Assembly: GCA_025355995.1 (NCBI GenBank) | Contig: JANXYQ010000076.1 | Span: 1-64,000 of the forward strand | Reading direction: 5' to 3' | Origin: Spirochaetaceae bacterium | GTDB taxonomy: Bacteria; Spirochaetota; Spirochaetia; Treponematales; Rectinemataceae | DNA length: 64,000 nt | Shown here: piece after piece, positions 53,353 through 62,235 of the stretch | Layout of the letters: every line of letters starts with the position of its first letter | Numbering within the stretch: the first letter of the stretch is position 1 | The notes under the pieces: generated by a model | Seen by the model: only the letters and a program-made list of their open reading frames with translations | What the model was told of the DNA's origin: nothing | The model's database searches: none | Program-made: the position numbers and the translations under genes

Positions 53353-53488
53353 GCTAATCTCCTGCGCGATGGAATCGACTCGTACGTAGATAGACAGCCC
53401 GCCTCGATTATTCGTTGCGCCGCCCTATCCGCGCGGGCCCGAGGCTCGAGGACCGAGCGTCGAGGATATCCTAGAAGGAGAATCGGCG
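53353..53488 (-). other. Intergenic region upstream of the radical SAM gene
   Basis: 136 bp without a gene. It holds a perfect 10-bp palindrome AGGATATCCT (about 53463-53472) and the AGGAG ribosome site of the radical SAM gene. No convincing promoter boxes were found by eye. The palindrome could be a regulator site, but it is short. Confidence 0.3.
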
Positions 53489-54148
53489 CTACAGCCCCGC
53501 GCGCGGGCAGAGGTACAGCAGGGGGCAGGGCGGCAGCGCCGAGAGAGGGACGCAGGCGGGCTTCCTGGCGGTGCAGACGAATTTCCCATGGCGATTTGCG
53601 GCGTGCGAGAATCGCGTCCATCGTTCGGCCGGCACGAGTTCCGCTATCCTCCTCTCCATGTCCGAGGCATCCGCCTTTTTGCCCAGGCCGAGCCGAAGGC
53701 AGACCCTGAGCACGTGGGTATCCACGATTATGCCCGGCTGCCCGAAGCAGGCCGAGAGCACGAGATTCGCGGTCTTCCTCCCGACGCCCGGCAGCTCGAG
53801 GAGCTCCCCCATCGTCGACGGGACCTTACCCCCGAACCTCGCCTCGAGTATCCTCGCCGCCTCGACGAGGTGGCGCGCCTTGGTCCTGAAGAAGCCCAGA
53901 CTATGGATCGCCGCCTCGACCTCCTCGACCCTGGCCCTCGCCATGGCGGCGGGGGTGGGCCAGGCCGCGAAGAGGCCAGGCGTCGCCTTGTTCACCTGCT
54001 CGTCGGTGCATTGGGCGGACAGGGCGACGGCGCAGACGAGTTCGAAGGGGTCGCGATAGGAGAGCAGGGGTTCGGCTTCCGGCCACAGCGGGGCGAGGGT
54101 GTCGAAAACGGACTCCGCGCGCGCCTTAAGCTCGCCTACGCTGCTCAT
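53489..54148 (-). CDS. nth: Endonuclease III (DNA glycosylase/AP lyase) with atypical Fe-S spacing
   Basis: 219 residues from ATG 54148. It removes oxidised pyrimidines. The helix-hairpin-helix LPGVGRKTANLVLSACFG carries the catalytic Lys, and IIVDTHVLRV carries the catalytic Asp. The four C-terminal cluster Cys are at 192, 199, 208 and 214, i.e. C-x6-C-x8-C-x5-C, whereas the usual spacing is C-x6-C-x2-C-x5-C. The six-residue insertion lies between the second and third Cys. The gene is divergent from a small secreted protein gene. Confidence 0.92.
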   Translation of the reverse strand: MSSVGELKARAESVFDTLAPLWPEAEPLLSYRDPFELVCAVALSAQCTDEQVNKATPGLFAAWPTPAAMARARVEEVEAAIHSLGFFRTKARHLVEAARILEARFGGKVPSTMGELLELPGVGRKTANLVLSACFGQPGIIVDTHVLRVCLRLGLGKKADASDMERRIAELVPAERWTRFSHAANRHGKFVCTARKPACVPLSALPPCPLLYLCPRAGL

Positions 54149-54173
54149 GGCGCCAGTATAGCCTCTATTCCGC

Positions 54174-54201
54174 TTGCATTGTCGCCCGCATGGGCTATAA
54201 T
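54174..54201 (+). promoter_or_regulatory. Sigma-70-type promoter of the small secreted protein gene
   Basis: TTGCAT (54174-54179), 16-bp spacer, a perfect TATAAT (54196-54201). Transcription would start about 54208, just before the GGAGG site and the ATG at 54223. The nth start is only 26 bp away on the other strand. Confidence 0.75.
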
Positions 54202-54222
54202 TTCGTGCGAACGGAGGGTCGA

Positions 54223-54609
54223 ATGAAACGTGCAACAATCTTCATCGTCCTGGTCGCTTTTTTCGCGTGCTCGCTCGCGGCCGAGACCTCCGCCTTTTAC
54301 CCCGTCAGGATCGACGTGGTCAAGGTCTTCTCCCATTCCGACGGCTACAAGGTCGTCTACCGCAAGGGTACCTCCGACGTGGCCGCGGTATATCTCCCCG
54401 CTCGCTGGTTCGTTCCCGGGGGCAAGGCCGAGCTCGTGCGCGCCAACGACGCCAGTTTTCCGTACATGAGCGTTTTTTATAAGGACGGGAAATTCGACCA
54501 CCTCAGGCTCTACGTCCTCTATGACGACAAGGACCTGACTTGGGGTATACTGAGCCCGTCCGAGGGTGCGGGGAAATTCGGTTCCGAGGAACTGAAGCTC
54601 GAGTTCTAG
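54223..54609 (+). CDS. Small secreted protein of unknown function
   Basis: 128 residues from ATG 54223 with a GGAGG site. A signal peptide (MKRATIFIVLVAFFACSLAA, about 1-20) probably ends at Ala-Glu near 20-21. The mature part (about 108 residues) is beta-rich with many Tyr/Phe and charged residues (GYKVVYRKGTSDVAAVYLP, YVLYDDKDLTWG). No family is recognised. It has its own strong promoter and could be a periplasmic protein. It is followed 44 bp later by the nrnA-type gene. Confidence 0.8.
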   Translation: MKRATIFIVLVAFFACSLAAETSAFYPVRIDVVKVFSHSDGYKVVYRKGTSDVAAVYLPARWFVPGGKAELVRANDASFPYMSVFYKDGKFDHLRLYVLYDDKDLTWGILSPSEGAGKFGSEELKLEF

Positions 54610-54653
54610 CCATCCCCCCAAGTCTAGCCCTTTTGGCAAGAAAGGCGTAATTA

Positions 54654-55628
54654 ATGCGATCCGTTCCTCCCGAGCTACTCGATTTCATCGATCGGCACGG
54701 GCCGTTCTACGTCATCGGCCACAAGGAGCCGGACGGCGATTGCGTCGGCTCCCAGCTAGCCCTCGCCTCGTTCCTGAAGCGCAGCGGCAAAACCGCGTAT
54801 CTGTGCTCGGCGGGGCCCTTCTCGCGCAATGAGATAATGCCCTACGAAAGCAGGTTCTTCGTCGAGGCTCCCCCCGAAAAACCCTCCGAGAGGGCCGCCG
54901 CGATCGTCCTCGACTGCTCCAGCCTCCAGCGCATCGGGGTCGTAGCGGAAACACTGCCCAAGGTCCCTATCGCCTTCATCGACCACCACGCGGCGGGATC
55001 AGCGGTCGGCGACGTAGTCTTCATCGACGATACGGCCCCTTCCGTGACCCTGATGGTCCTGCTCCTGATCGAGGCGATGGGCGGAAAGCCGAACAAGGAG
55101 GAGGCGGAGTACCTCCTCTTCGGCCTCGGAACCGATACCGGCTTCTTCCGCCACCTGGACGATACCTCGAGCGAAGCCTTCGAGGCGGTTTCTCGGCTCG
55201 TGTCGGCCGGCGCCTCGCCCAAGCGCGTCTACAACCTCATGTACGGCGGCAAGAGCCTTTTCTCGCGCAAGCTGATGGGGGAGATCCTCACTCGAACCGA
55301 ACCGCATTTCGACGGGGCCGTGCTCGTCTCCTTCGTGACCCTGATGGACCAGCAGCGCTATGGCCTCGCGAGCAGGGATTCCGATACCCTATACCAGCTG
55401 CTCATGAGCATTTCCGGCTGCGAGGCCGCCATGATCATTCGGCAGGAGGGAGAGTCCGATTGCACGGTCGGCCTGCGCGCCCGCGACAGGATCGACGTCG
55501 GCTCCATCGCGGCGACCTTCGGCGGGGGCGGACACCGCCTGGCCGCCGGTCTCTCCCTCCGCGGAGGGCTCGAAGAAGTGAAGGACAAACTCCTAGGCGC
55601 CTTCGAGCCCTGGTTCAACGGCGGCTGA
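54654..55628 (+). CDS. nrnA: DHH-family phosphoesterase, NrnA-type oligoribonuclease/pAp phosphatase
   Basis: 324 residues. The DHH domain shows IGHKEPDGDCVGSQLAL (about 22-38), LDCSS and IDHHAAGS, which bind two metal ions. The DHHA1 domain ends the protein with GGGGHRLAAGLSLRG. NrnA proteins degrade nanoRNAs and convert pAp to AMP, and related ones hydrolyse pGpG or pApA from cyclic dinucleotides. The gene is between a secreted protein and the sigma-like gene, with a 255-bp gap after it. Confidence 0.9.
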   Translation: MRSVPPELLDFIDRHGPFYVIGHKEPDGDCVGSQLALASFLKRSGKTAYLCSAGPFSRNEIMPYESRFFVEAPPEKPSERAAAIVLDCSSLQRIGVVAETLPKVPIAFIDHHAAGSAVGDVVFIDDTAPSVTLMVLLLIEAMGGKPNKEEAEYLLFGLGTDTGFFRHLDDTSSEAFEAVSRLVSAGASPKRVYNLMYGGKSLFSRKLMGEILTRTEPHFDGAVLVSFVTLMDQQRYGLASRDSDTLYQLLMSISGCEAAMIIRQEGESDCTVGLRARDRIDVGSIAATFGGGGHRLAAGLSLRGGLEEVKDKLLGAFEPWFNGG

Positions 55629-55863
55629 TTCGGAAAAGGGAGACCCGCTCTTCCATGGAGAGGCTGCTCTCCTCGAGAGGGCGCGGGCGACGAGAAACGA
55701 CAGGCTGGCCCCGTCCTCTCGTTCCCCCAGGGCCAGGCGGGGTTCCGATGCTTTATTAGCATAATTTCGACCAGCGGCTAATTGCTTTCGCCGCATCGTC
55801 TTTCCCTACCGTGCAACAGATCCCGCCCGAATTCCCTAACTCATCGGCATGCTTCTTGCAGTT
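55629..55863 (+). other. Intergenic region between nrnA and the sigma-like gene
   Basis: A 255-bp gap with no gene, ending in the hairpin described next. It holds CTCTC/GAGAG and TGCT-TTATT-AGCA stem-loops and a CATAAT box near 55758-55764 with no matching -35 element. The downstream gene probably starts in this gap, but I cannot place a promoter with confidence. Confidence 0.3.
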
Positions 55864-55878
55864 CCTCCTTTCGGGAGG
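55864..55878 (+). promoter_or_regulatory. Hairpin sequestering the ribosome binding site of the sigma-like gene
   Basis: CCTCC (55864-55868), loop TTTCG, GGAGG (55874-55878). The right arm is the whole Shine-Dalgarno sequence, five bases before the ATG at 55884. In RNA the site would be paired with its exact complement, which could limit translation until the hairpin opens, for example by heat or a bound factor. Confidence 0.6.
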
Positions 55879-55883
55879 CATAA

Positions 55884-56786
55884 ATGCCGGAAAGCACGCT
55901 CAACGACCTCATGGTCGCGTATCGCTTTAGCGGAGAGGGCAGGGATCTCATCATGGAAAAAGTCGCCGCCCTCGTATATGACAAGCACCGGAGATTCGGC
56001 TTCGACGACGAGGACGACGCCGCTAATGCCCTGCTGAAATTCCGAGTGAGGATCGTCAAATTAATCGAACGCTTCGAATACCGGGGCGTGCCCTTCGATG
56101 CCTACCTAGCCGCCAACCTGCGCTACCTCGCGCGGACGGCCCGCAGGGAGAGGCGCCGCACGAAGGAAAGGGAGTCGGTGTGCGAGAGGGCCGCCTTCGA
56201 GGAGACGGGAGCGACGGGAGCCGAGGCCTTCGACGCCTCGTCCTTCGGCGCTTCGGATATGGTCTTGGCGGCGAGGCCGAGGGAGCGGCCGGCATCCAAG
56301 CGGAGGCCACGCGCGCGGGGCGGCCTCATCCCGCGCTGCCCCTCCGAGGCCGCGGCCTATTCGAGCCGCCTCGTTTTCCTCGCCGTGAAGTGCGCCTGGG
56401 AAATGGACGAGGAGGGCATCTCGCGCGTCGCCGCTTCCGCCGGCGTAGGCCGCGATTGGCTGGCGGCGGCCATAGAGCAGGCCAGGCGCTCCCTCGTCGG
56501 CGAATGCTCCCGGATCGAGCGGCTGAGCCAGCGCCGCAACGCCTCCTGGACGAGGCTCAGGCTCCTCGAGTCGCGCCTTGCCGACGAGACCGATCCCTAC
56601 CGAAGGGAGCGGCTGGAAGCGGCGAAGGGCAGGGAGGAGTGCCGCTACGCCAATGCCAAGGGAGAGCTCGGTTGCCTAAGGACGATCGTGCCCAACTCGG
56701 TAGTCGCGAGGATACTGGGCGTCCCGAAGGGCACCGTGGATTCCGGGCTTTATTATCTGCGGAAGCGCTACGGTCCCGGCGCCTAG
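55884..56786 (+). CDS. Divergent sigma-70-like (ECF-like) factor, putative
   Basis: 300 residues. Residues about 1-95 resemble sigma region 2: GFDDEDDAANALLKF, then FEYRGVPFDAYLAANLRYLARTARRERRR-type sequence (2.2-2.3). The C-terminus, NSVVARILGVPKGTVDSGLYYLRKRYG, resembles a region 4 HTH. Between them lie an Arg/Ala-rich linker, a second helical part (GISRVAASAGVGRDWLAAAIEQARR) and a coiled coil. If real, it is a long, unusual sigma factor; it could also be a sigma-derived DNA-binding protein. There is no anti-sigma gene next to it. Confidence 0.6.
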   Translation: MPESTLNDLMVAYRFSGEGRDLIMEKVAALVYDKHRRFGFDDEDDAANALLKFRVRIVKLIERFEYRGVPFDAYLAANLRYLARTARRERRRTKERESVCERAAFEETGATGAEAFDASSFGASDMVLAARPRERPASKRRPRARGGLIPRCPSEAAAYSSRLVFLAVKCAWEMDEEGISRVAASAGVGRDWLAAAIEQARRSLVGECSRIERLSQRRNASWTRLRLLESRLADETDPYRRERLEAAKGREECRYANAKGELGCLRTIVPNSVVARILGVPKGTVDSGLYYLRKRYGPGA

Positions 56787-56844
56787 GGGCTCGGGAGGGC
56801 GCCGTCTTGCCTCGGACGCGGGCCTGAGGTTATCGTTCCGGACC

Positions 56845-57447
56845 ATGGAACTATTCGTCGCTACCGGCAACGCGCATAAACTCATCGAACTCGGACCCGC
56901 CCTGCCAGGGCAGGTCCTGAGGAGCCCGGCGGACGCGGGCATCGAGGGCTTCGACGTCGTGGAGGACGGCGCCACATTCCTCGAGAACGCGGTTAAGAAA
57001 GCCGTGGCCCTCCATCGGCTCGTCGGAAAGCCCTCCCTCGCCGACGATTCGGGGCTGTCCGTCCGAGCCCTGGGAGGAGCGCCCGGAGTGCTCTCCGCCC
57101 GTTACGGATCGATCGACGGGCGCCGCAAGCTCGAGGCCGCCGAGCGCAACGCCTACCTGCTCGCGAACATGGAGGCTCACGAGGATAGGGCCTGCGCCTT
57201 CGTCTGCTGCCTCGTCCTCGTCCTCGCCGAGGACAGGGTGTTCGCCGTCCAGGAAACCTGCCCGGGCGAGCTCCTCCGCGCGCCCAGGGGGAGCGGGGGC
57301 TTCGGCTACGATCCCGTAGTCTACCTCCCCGAGCTGGGAAAGAGCGTCGCGGAGCTTGCGATCGGGGAGAAGAATCGCCTCTCCCACCGTGGCCGGGCCT
57401 GTGCGCGGATGGCTGCCCTGCTCGCCGAACTCGAGTCCAGACCCTAG
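56845..57447 (+). CDS. rdgB: XTP/dITP diphosphatase RdgB (HAM1 family)
   Basis: 200 residues. It hydrolyses deaminated purine triphosphates (dITP, XTP) to keep them out of DNA and RNA. Motifs are LFVATGNAHKLIEL at the N-terminus, TFLENAVKKAVAL, LADDSGLSVRALGGAPGVLSARY (partly quoted), GSGGFGYDPVVYLPELGKSVAEL and LSHRGRACARM. Length and motif order are normal for the family. It lies 58 bp after the sigma-like gene. Confidence 0.95.
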   Translation: MELFVATGNAHKLIELGPALPGQVLRSPADAGIEGFDVVEDGATFLENAVKKAVALHRLVGKPSLADDSGLSVRALGGAPGVLSARYGSIDGRRKLEAAERNAYLLANMEAHEDRACAFVCCLVLVLAEDRVFAVQETCPGELLRAPRGSGGFGYDPVVYLPELGKSVAELAIGEKNRLSHRGRACARMAALLAELESRP

Positions 57448-57475
57448 TTTTCTCGAAATTCCTTCTTGCACCCAC

Positions 57476-57498
57476 TGACATATTATGTCAATATGTCA
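57476..57498. promoter_or_regulatory. Palindromic operator candidate before the XRE-cupin gene
   Basis: TGACAT-ATT-ATGTCA (57476-57490) is a perfect 6-bp inverted repeat, and a further ATGTCA follows at 57493-57498. The AT-rich block lies 25-47 bp upstream of the regulator start at 57523, suitable for autoregulation by the XRE protein. A TTGCAC box is at 57466-57471, but no clear -10 box is seen. Confidence 0.5.
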
Positions 57499-57522
57499 CA
57501 TATTTGGCGTTGGGAGGTTCCC

Positions 57523-58092
57523 ATGGACGATTCGAAGAAGGTCGGGCCGAGGCTCTCGCAGTTTAGGGCGGATAGGGGCATGACCGTGGACGCGCTTTCC
57601 GCCCGCTGCGGTGTCCCGGCCGAAACGATAGAGGCGATCGAGGCGGGGCAGATGAGTCCCTCCATCGCTCCCCTCGTCAAGCTTTCCCGCGCCCTCGGGG
57701 TGAGGCTCGGCACCTTCCTCGACGACGCGGGGGGCCGGGGACCCGTCGTCTGCCGCGGCGGGCAGGCTTCCGAGGTCATGCGGGCGCCCGGCCAGGTGTC
57801 CGCCAAGATGGGGGCCATGAGCTTCTACTCCCTCGCGAAGGACAAGGCCGGTCGCTCGATGGAGCCCTTCATCGTCGACGTTCGCCCGATCCCCGGGGAC
57901 GAGGCCAATCTCTCCTCCCACGAGGGCGAGGAATTCATCTACGTCCTTCAGGGCGAGGTGGAGGTGCGCTACGGCTCCGATACGCGCGCCCTCGTAGCGG
58001 GCGATTCCATCTATTACGACTCCATCGTGCCCCACCGAGTCAGCTCGAAGGCTCCTGCCCGGCTGCTGGCCGTCGTCTACGCGCCCTTCTGA
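57523..58092 (+). CDS. XRE-family transcriptional regulator with C-terminal cupin domain
   Basis: 189 residues from ATG 57523, six bases after GGGAGG; upstream in-frame ATGs lack ribosome sites. The N-terminal HTH (about 8-65: [32 protein letters not shown], in part) is followed by a cupin (about 110-188: [21 protein letters not shown] with [18 protein letters not shown]). Such regulators often sense a small metabolite and control the neighbouring acyl-CoA ligase, here 11 bp downstream in the same operon. Confidence 0.92.
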   Translation: MDDSKKVGPRLSQFRADRGMTVDALSARCGVPAETIEAIEAGQMSPSIAPLVKLSRALGVRLGTFLDDAGGRGPVVCRGGQASEVMRAPGQVSAKMGAMSFYSLAKDKAGRSMEPFIVDVRPIPGDEANLSSHEGEEFIYVLQGEVEVRYGSDTRALVAGDSIYYDSIVPHRVSSKAPARLLAVVYAPF

Positions 58093-58103
58093 GGAGGACC
58101 GCC

Positions 58104-59759
58104 ATGGCATTCACCAACGAAACCGTGGGCGGCCTGCTCTCCTCCTGGGCTAGGAAGGCCCCCTCCCGGGAATTCATCGTATACGCCGACAGGGACCTCC
58201 GCTTCAGCTACGCGGAATTCGACGAGAGGGTGGACAGCCTAGCCAAGGGCCTCCTCGCCATCGGCCTGAGCAAGGGCGATCACCTGGGAATATGGGCGAA
58301 CAACGTCCCGGATTGGCTGACCATCCTCTTCGCGACGGCGAGGATAGGCGTGGTCCTCGTCACGGTCAACACCGGCTACAAGCTCCACGAGCTCGAGTAC
58401 ATCGTGCGGCAGTCGGACATGAAGGCCCTCTGCATAGTCGACGGCTTCAAGGACTCGGACTACGTGTCCATGGTCAGGGAGCTGATCCCCGAGCTCGCCG
58501 CGCAGGAGCGAGGCCGGCTCTCGAGCGCGCGATTCCCGGCGCTCCGGAGCCTGATCTACATGGGCCCGAAAAAGCACCGGGGGATGTACAGCATGTCCGA
58601 GCTCCTCCTCCTCGGGGCGCACTGCGAGGAGGACTGGCTGCGCGAGGCGTCGGCCTCGCTTTCCTGCCACGAGGTGATCAACATGCAATACACCTCGGGG
58701 ACGACAGGCTTCCCCAAGGGCGTGATGCTGAGCCACCACAACATCGTGAACAACGGGCTAAACATCGGCGAGTGCCAGCGCTTCACCGAGTCCGAGAGGG
58801 TCTGCCTCCCGGTGCCCCTCTTCCACTGCTTCGGGCTCGTCCTCGGCGTGATGGCCGCGCTTACCCACGGCGCCACGATGGTCGTCTGCGAGAACTTCGA
58901 CCCGCTCCTCGTGCTGGCCTCCGTGCAGAAGGAAAGGTGCACCGCCCTCTACGGGGTTCCCACGATGTTCATAGCCGAGCTCAACCACCCCATGTTCGGC
59001 ATGTTCGACCTCTCCTCGCTGCGCACCGGCATCATGGCGGGCTCTCCCTGCCCCATGGAGATCATGAAGCGCGTGATCGAGGACATGCACGCGAAGGACA
59101 TCACGATAGCCTACGGCCTCACCGAGTCGTCCCCTGTAATGACCCAGACCCGGGTCGACGACCCCATCGAGGTAAAGGTCGGGACCGTGGGGCGAGCCCT
59201 GCCCGGCGTCGAGGTCAAGGTCTGGAGCCCCGAGGAGGGGAGGGACTGCGCCGTCGGAGAACAGGGCGAGCTCTGCTGCAGGGGCTACAACGTTATGAAG
59301 GGCTACTACGGCATGGAGGAGGAGACGGCCCGAGTCATCGACGCCGAGGGCTGGCTGCACTCAGGCGACCTCGGCGTCGTCGACGCCCAGGGCAACTTCC
59401 GCGTGACCGGGCGCATAAAGGACATGATCATCCGGGGCGGCGAGAACGTCTACCCGAGGGAGATCGAGGAATTCCTCCTGAGCCTCGCCGGCGTGAGCGA
59501 CGTGCAGGTCGCCGGAGTGGCGAGCGAGAGATACGGCGAGGAAGTCGCGGCCTTCGTGATCCGCAAGCCAGGCGCTTCCTTGAGCGAGGAGGAGGTGAGG
59601 GATTTCTGCAGGGGGAAGATAGCCCGCTTCAAGGTGCCCCACTACGTATTCTTCGTCGAGGAGTACCCGATGACGGGCTCGGGGAAGATCCAGAAATACA
59701 AGCTTCGCGAGCTTGGGAAAAAGCTGGCCGACGAGCAGGCGAGCGCCACCGCGAAATAA
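58104..59759 (+). CDS. AMP-forming acyl-CoA ligase
   Basis: 551 residues from ATG 58104 after GAGGAGG. It activates a carboxylic acid to acyl-AMP then acyl-CoA. The P-loop [20 protein letters not shown] is at about 192-211, with [25 protein letters not shown] and the C-terminal [16 protein letters not shown] and lysine motif [12 protein letters not shown]. Length and motifs fit medium/long-chain fatty acid or aryl-acid CoA ligases. It is paired with the XRE-cupin regulator. Substrate unknown. Confidence 0.93.
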   Translation: MAFTNETVGGLLSSWARKAPSREFIVYADRDLRFSYAEFDERVDSLAKGLLAIGLSKGDHLGIWANNVPDWLTILFATARIGVVLVTVNTGYKLHELEYIVRQSDMKALCIVDGFKDSDYVSMVRELIPELAAQERGRLSSARFPALRSLIYMGPKKHRGMYSMSELLLLGAHCEEDWLREASASLSCHEVINMQYTSGTTGFPKGVMLSHHNIVNNGLNIGECQRFTESERVCLPVPLFHCFGLVLGVMAALTHGATMVVCENFDPLLVLASVQKERCTALYGVPTMFIAELNHPMFGMFDLSSLRTGIMAGSPCPMEIMKRVIEDMHAKDITIAYGLTESSPVMTQTRVDDPIEVKVGTVGRALPGVEVKVWSPEEGRDCAVGEQGELCCRGYNVMKGYYGMEEETARVIDAEGWLHSGDLGVVDAQGNFRVTGRIKDMIIRGGENVYPREIEEFLLSLAGVSDVQVAGVASERYGEEVAAFVIRKPGASLSEEEVRDFCRGKIARFKVPHYVFFVEEYPMTGSGKIQKYKLRELGKKLADEQASATAK

Positions 59760-59855
59760 CGCGAAGGCACGCTAATTCGCGCAGGCAATCGAATGGCATC
59801 GCAGGCCGTTTCGTATTCGGGCGCTTTAGCGCAGCTTCGCGGTTCGGCAATGAAA

Positions 59856-59881
59856 CGGCCGCGTCCCAAGGGACGCGGCCG
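59856..59881 (-). terminator. Strong hairpin terminator of rpmE
   Basis: CGGCCGCGTCCC (59856-59867) and GGGACGCGGCCG (59870-59881) form a perfect 12-bp stem with a minimal loop, 21 bp after the rpmE stop. On the minus strand it is followed by GTTTCATT, a weak T-tract. It may also block read-through from the acyl-CoA ligase gene, which ends at 59759 on the other strand. The rest of the 143-bp convergent gap holds a GCGC-TTTA-GCGC mini-hairpin at 59821-59832. Confidence 0.7.
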
Positions 59882-59902
59882 CTCTCGTACATGAACGAGC
59901 GC

Positions 59903-60121
59903 TTACTTCTGTTCCGGCGCGGCTTTGATGCCGTACTTCTTGTTGAAGCGCTCGATGCGTCCTGCGGTGTCTACGAGCTTCTGCTTTCCGGTAAAGAATG
60001 GGTGGCAGGACGAGCAAATTTCGACCTGGATCTTCTTTACCGTCGAACGGGTCTCGATGACATTGCCGCAGGCGCAGGTGATGGTGGTGAGCTCGTACTT
60101 GGGATGGATTCCGCTCTTCAT
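59903..60121 (-). CDS. rpmE: 50S ribosomal protein L31, zinc-binding form
   Basis: 72 residues. ATG 60121 lies six bases after GGAGG; an adjacent ATG at 60124 is closer. The family opening [20 protein letters not shown] and the [21 protein letters not shown] segment are clear. Four Cys (CAC and CSSC) mark the zinc-containing form. L31 sits at the subunit interface of the ribosome. The gene is 164 bp downstream of rho, a common neighbour in bacteria. Confidence 0.97.
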   Translation of the reverse strand: MKSGIHPKYELTTITCACGNVIETRSTVKKIQVEICSSCHPFFTGKQKLVDTAGRIERFNKKYGIKAAPEQK

Positions 60122-60285
60122 CATGAACCTCCGCGATGCTGATGCCTGAAAACCGGCCATATGGACGGCAGCCGGCGAACCGCTGGTAATTAAAGGCGGT
60201 CCGCAGTGCGATTTCTCCCTTTTCTTTCGATCGGGGGAAACTAACTTAATAATATCGATAATACCGACTTTCGTCTACGACAGCC
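60122..60285 (-). other. Intergenic region between rho and rpmE
   Basis: 164 bp with no gene. It contains a hairpin (TTTCTCCC with GGGGGAAA at about 60210-60241, one wobble) just downstream of rho, and an AT-rich patch around 60245-60262. Read on the minus strand, the patch could supply a promoter for rpmE, but no box pair is convincing. Confidence 0.3.
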
Positions 60286-62043
60286 CTAGGACGGGGTGTT
60301 CATCGATTTCAGGAAGGCCTCGTTGTTCTTGGACTTCATCATCCTGTCGATCAGGAGCTCGATTATCTCCACGTCGTCCATCGGATTGATCACCTTGCGG
60401 AGCACCCAGATCTTCTGGAGCTCCTCTTCCGAGAGGAGGAGCTCCTCCTTTCGGGTGCCGGACTTCTTGATGTTGATGGCCGGGAAGGTGCGGCGGTCCG
60501 AGAGGCGGCGGTCGAGGTTGATCTCCATGTTGCCCGTGCCCTTGAACTCCTCGAAGATCACCTCGTCCATCCTGGAGCCCGTATCGATGAGGGCGGTCGC
60601 GATGATGGTGAGGGAGCCTCCCTGCTCGATGTTGCGCGCGGCGCCGAAGAAGCGCTTGGGCTTGTGCAGGGCGTTGGAGTCCACGCCGCCCGACAGGATC
60701 TTGCCGCTCGTGGGCACCGTCTGGTTGTAGGCGCGCGCGAGGCGGGTGATCGAGTCGAGGAGGATGACCACGTCCTTGCCGTGCTCGACCAGGCGCTTCG
60801 CCTTGTCGAGGACCATCTCGGCCACCTGGACGTGGCGCGTGGCCTGCTCGTCGAAGGTCGAGGAGATCACCTCGGCCTTGACAGTGCGCTCCATGTCGGT
60901 GACTTCCTCCGGGCGCTCGTCGATGAGGAGGACGATCAGGTAGACTTCGGGGTGGTTGGCCGTGATGGCGTTCGCGATCTTCTGGAGGAGGATGGTCTTT
61001 CCGGTCTTGGGCGGCGACACGACGAGGGCGCGCTGTCCCTTGCCGATAGGGCAGAAGAGGTTGATGATCCGGGTCGAGACTTCCTGCGTCGTCGTCTCCA
61101 GGTCGAGCCGCTGGTGCGGGTAGAGGGGAGTGAGGTTCTCGAAGGGGATGCGGTTCTGCGCGACCGCCGGCTCGTCGAAGTTGACCTGCTCGACGCGGAG
61201 CATCGCGAAGAAGCGCTCTCCCTCCTTGGGGCTGCGTATCTGGCCGTAGACGGTATCGCCCGTCTTGAGGTTGAAGAGCCTGATCTGCGACGGGGAGATG
61301 TAGATGTCGTCCGAACCGGGCAGGTAGGAGTTTTGGGGCGAGCGCAGGAAGCCGTAGCCGTCGGGCAGGATCTCGAGCGAGCCGTAGGCGTAGATGATGC
61401 CGCCGCGGTCCGTGTGCGCCTTCAGGATGTAGAAGATGAGCTCCTGCTTCTTGAAGGAGATCATCTCCTCGTGATTGATCCCGTACTTGCCGCCAAGGTC
61501 CCGAAGCTCCTTCAGGCCCATCTCGGTGAGGTCGTTGATGGAAAGGCGGGAGCGGTTCTCCCCGTAGTCGGACTTGCCGTTCTGCTCCGCCTGCGCCTTC
61601 TCGTTCGCGCGCTCGAAGCTTTCCTGCCTGCGGACGAAGCCGGCCTGCATGGCGTCGCGACCCTCGAGGTCGCGACGACCCTCGAGGTCGCGACGGCCCT
61701 CGCGGTTCGAGGATTCCTGACGACCCTGCGGTGAGGAGTCGCCCATGCCGGGCAGGCCTGAGTCGGCCCGCGGGGCCTTTCGCTTGACGCGTATGCGCAC
61801 CGGATTCCGCGCGCCTAGGTCCGCCTCGCCCTCCTCCTCGCCTCCCTGCGCCTCGTAATCCGAAGCGGCTTCGGCTCCCTCGGCAGGGCTCTCGTCCTCG
61901 GCTGCCGCCTGGGAGAAAGGAGCGAGATCGGGCTGGCTGTCGGGCGACTCGTCGCTGTTGCCGTTGGCCTCGACCTGGTCGAGCGCCTTTCGCTTGCGGA
62001 TGATCGCCACGGGTTTTTCCGAACGCTGTTCTGGGTTGTCCAT
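60286..62043 (-). CDS. rho: Transcription termination factor Rho with long N-terminal extension
   Basis: 585 residues versus about 420 in E. coli. Residues about 1-160 are an acidic/basic low-complexity extension with a tandem RRDLEG repeat. The Rho N-domain (about 165-225, [21 protein letters not shown]), RNA-binding OSB fold ([17 protein letters not shown]) and ATPase domain ([53 protein letters not shown]) are all intact. N-terminal insertions occur in Rho of several GC-rich phyla and can add RNA affinity. Confidence 0.96.
   Translation of the reverse strand: MDNPEQRSEKPVAIIRKRKALDQVEANGNSDESPDSQPDLAPFSQAAAEDESPAEGAEAASDYEAQGGEEEGEADLGARNPVRIRVKRKAPRADSGLPGMGDSSPQGRQESSNREGRRDLEGRRDLEGRDAMQAGFVRRQESFERANEKAQAEQNGKSDYGENRSRLSINDLTEMGLKELRDLGGKYGINHEEMISFKKQELIFYILKAHTDRGGIIYAYGSLEILPDGYGFLRSPQNSYLPGSDDIYISPSQIRLFNLKTGDTVYGQIRSPKEGERFFAMLRVEQVNFDEPAVAQNRIPFENLTPLYPHQRLDLETTTQEVSTRIINLFCPIGKGQRALVVSPPKTGKTILLQKIANAITANHPEVYLIVLLIDERPEEVTDMERTVKAEVISSTFDEQATRHVQVAEMVLDKAKRLVEHGKDVVILLDSITRLARAYNQTVPTSGKILSGGVDSNALHKPKRFFGAARNIEQGGSLTIIATALIDTGSRMDEVIFEEFKGTGNMEINLDRRLSDRRTFPAINIKKSGTRKEELLLSEEELQKIWVLRKVINPMDDVEIIELLIDRMMKSKNNEAFLKSMNTPS
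61658..61711 (-). repeat. 18-bp tandem repeats within rho
   Basis: Two exact 18-bp units (61658-61675 and 61676-61693) and a degenerate third (61694-61711). They encode the six-residue repeat RRDLEG in the N-terminal extension of Rho. Each junction also has TCGCGAC/GTCGCGA inverted arms, so it could fold in DNA or RNA. Unit number is likely to vary between strains. Confidence 0.7.
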
Positions 62044-62046
62044 TGT

Positions 62047-62199
62047 TTACGGCGGGCCGTAAGGCCCTTTCCTTCTTGAAGATACGGTGTTTGTCGGGAA
62101 TAGGGAGCCGTCGCGGAATAGGTTGGTTTTTCCTTCTCCTGAACGGGCGGGACCCTGAAGTCCGGCCTGGGACGATCGGTCCCGCTTTGGTCCGCGCAT
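62047..62199 (-). other. Possible 50-codon leader ORF in the rho 5' region
   Basis: ATG at 62199 to TAA at 62047-62049, ending three bases before the rho ATG at 62043. The peptide is Arg/Gly/Ser/Pro-rich and not recognised. No strong ribosome site is seen. It fills most of the long leader between the rho promoter and rho, so it may be a regulatory leader peptide, or chance. Confidence 0.3.
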
Positions 62200-62235
62200 G
62201 TTCAAGCGCGGCACCGCTCGGCTCTCTTACTCACG

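Noticed and set aside
55758-55764. CATAAT as promoter of the sigma-like gene
   Set aside because: No -35 box at 16-18 bp spacing was found.
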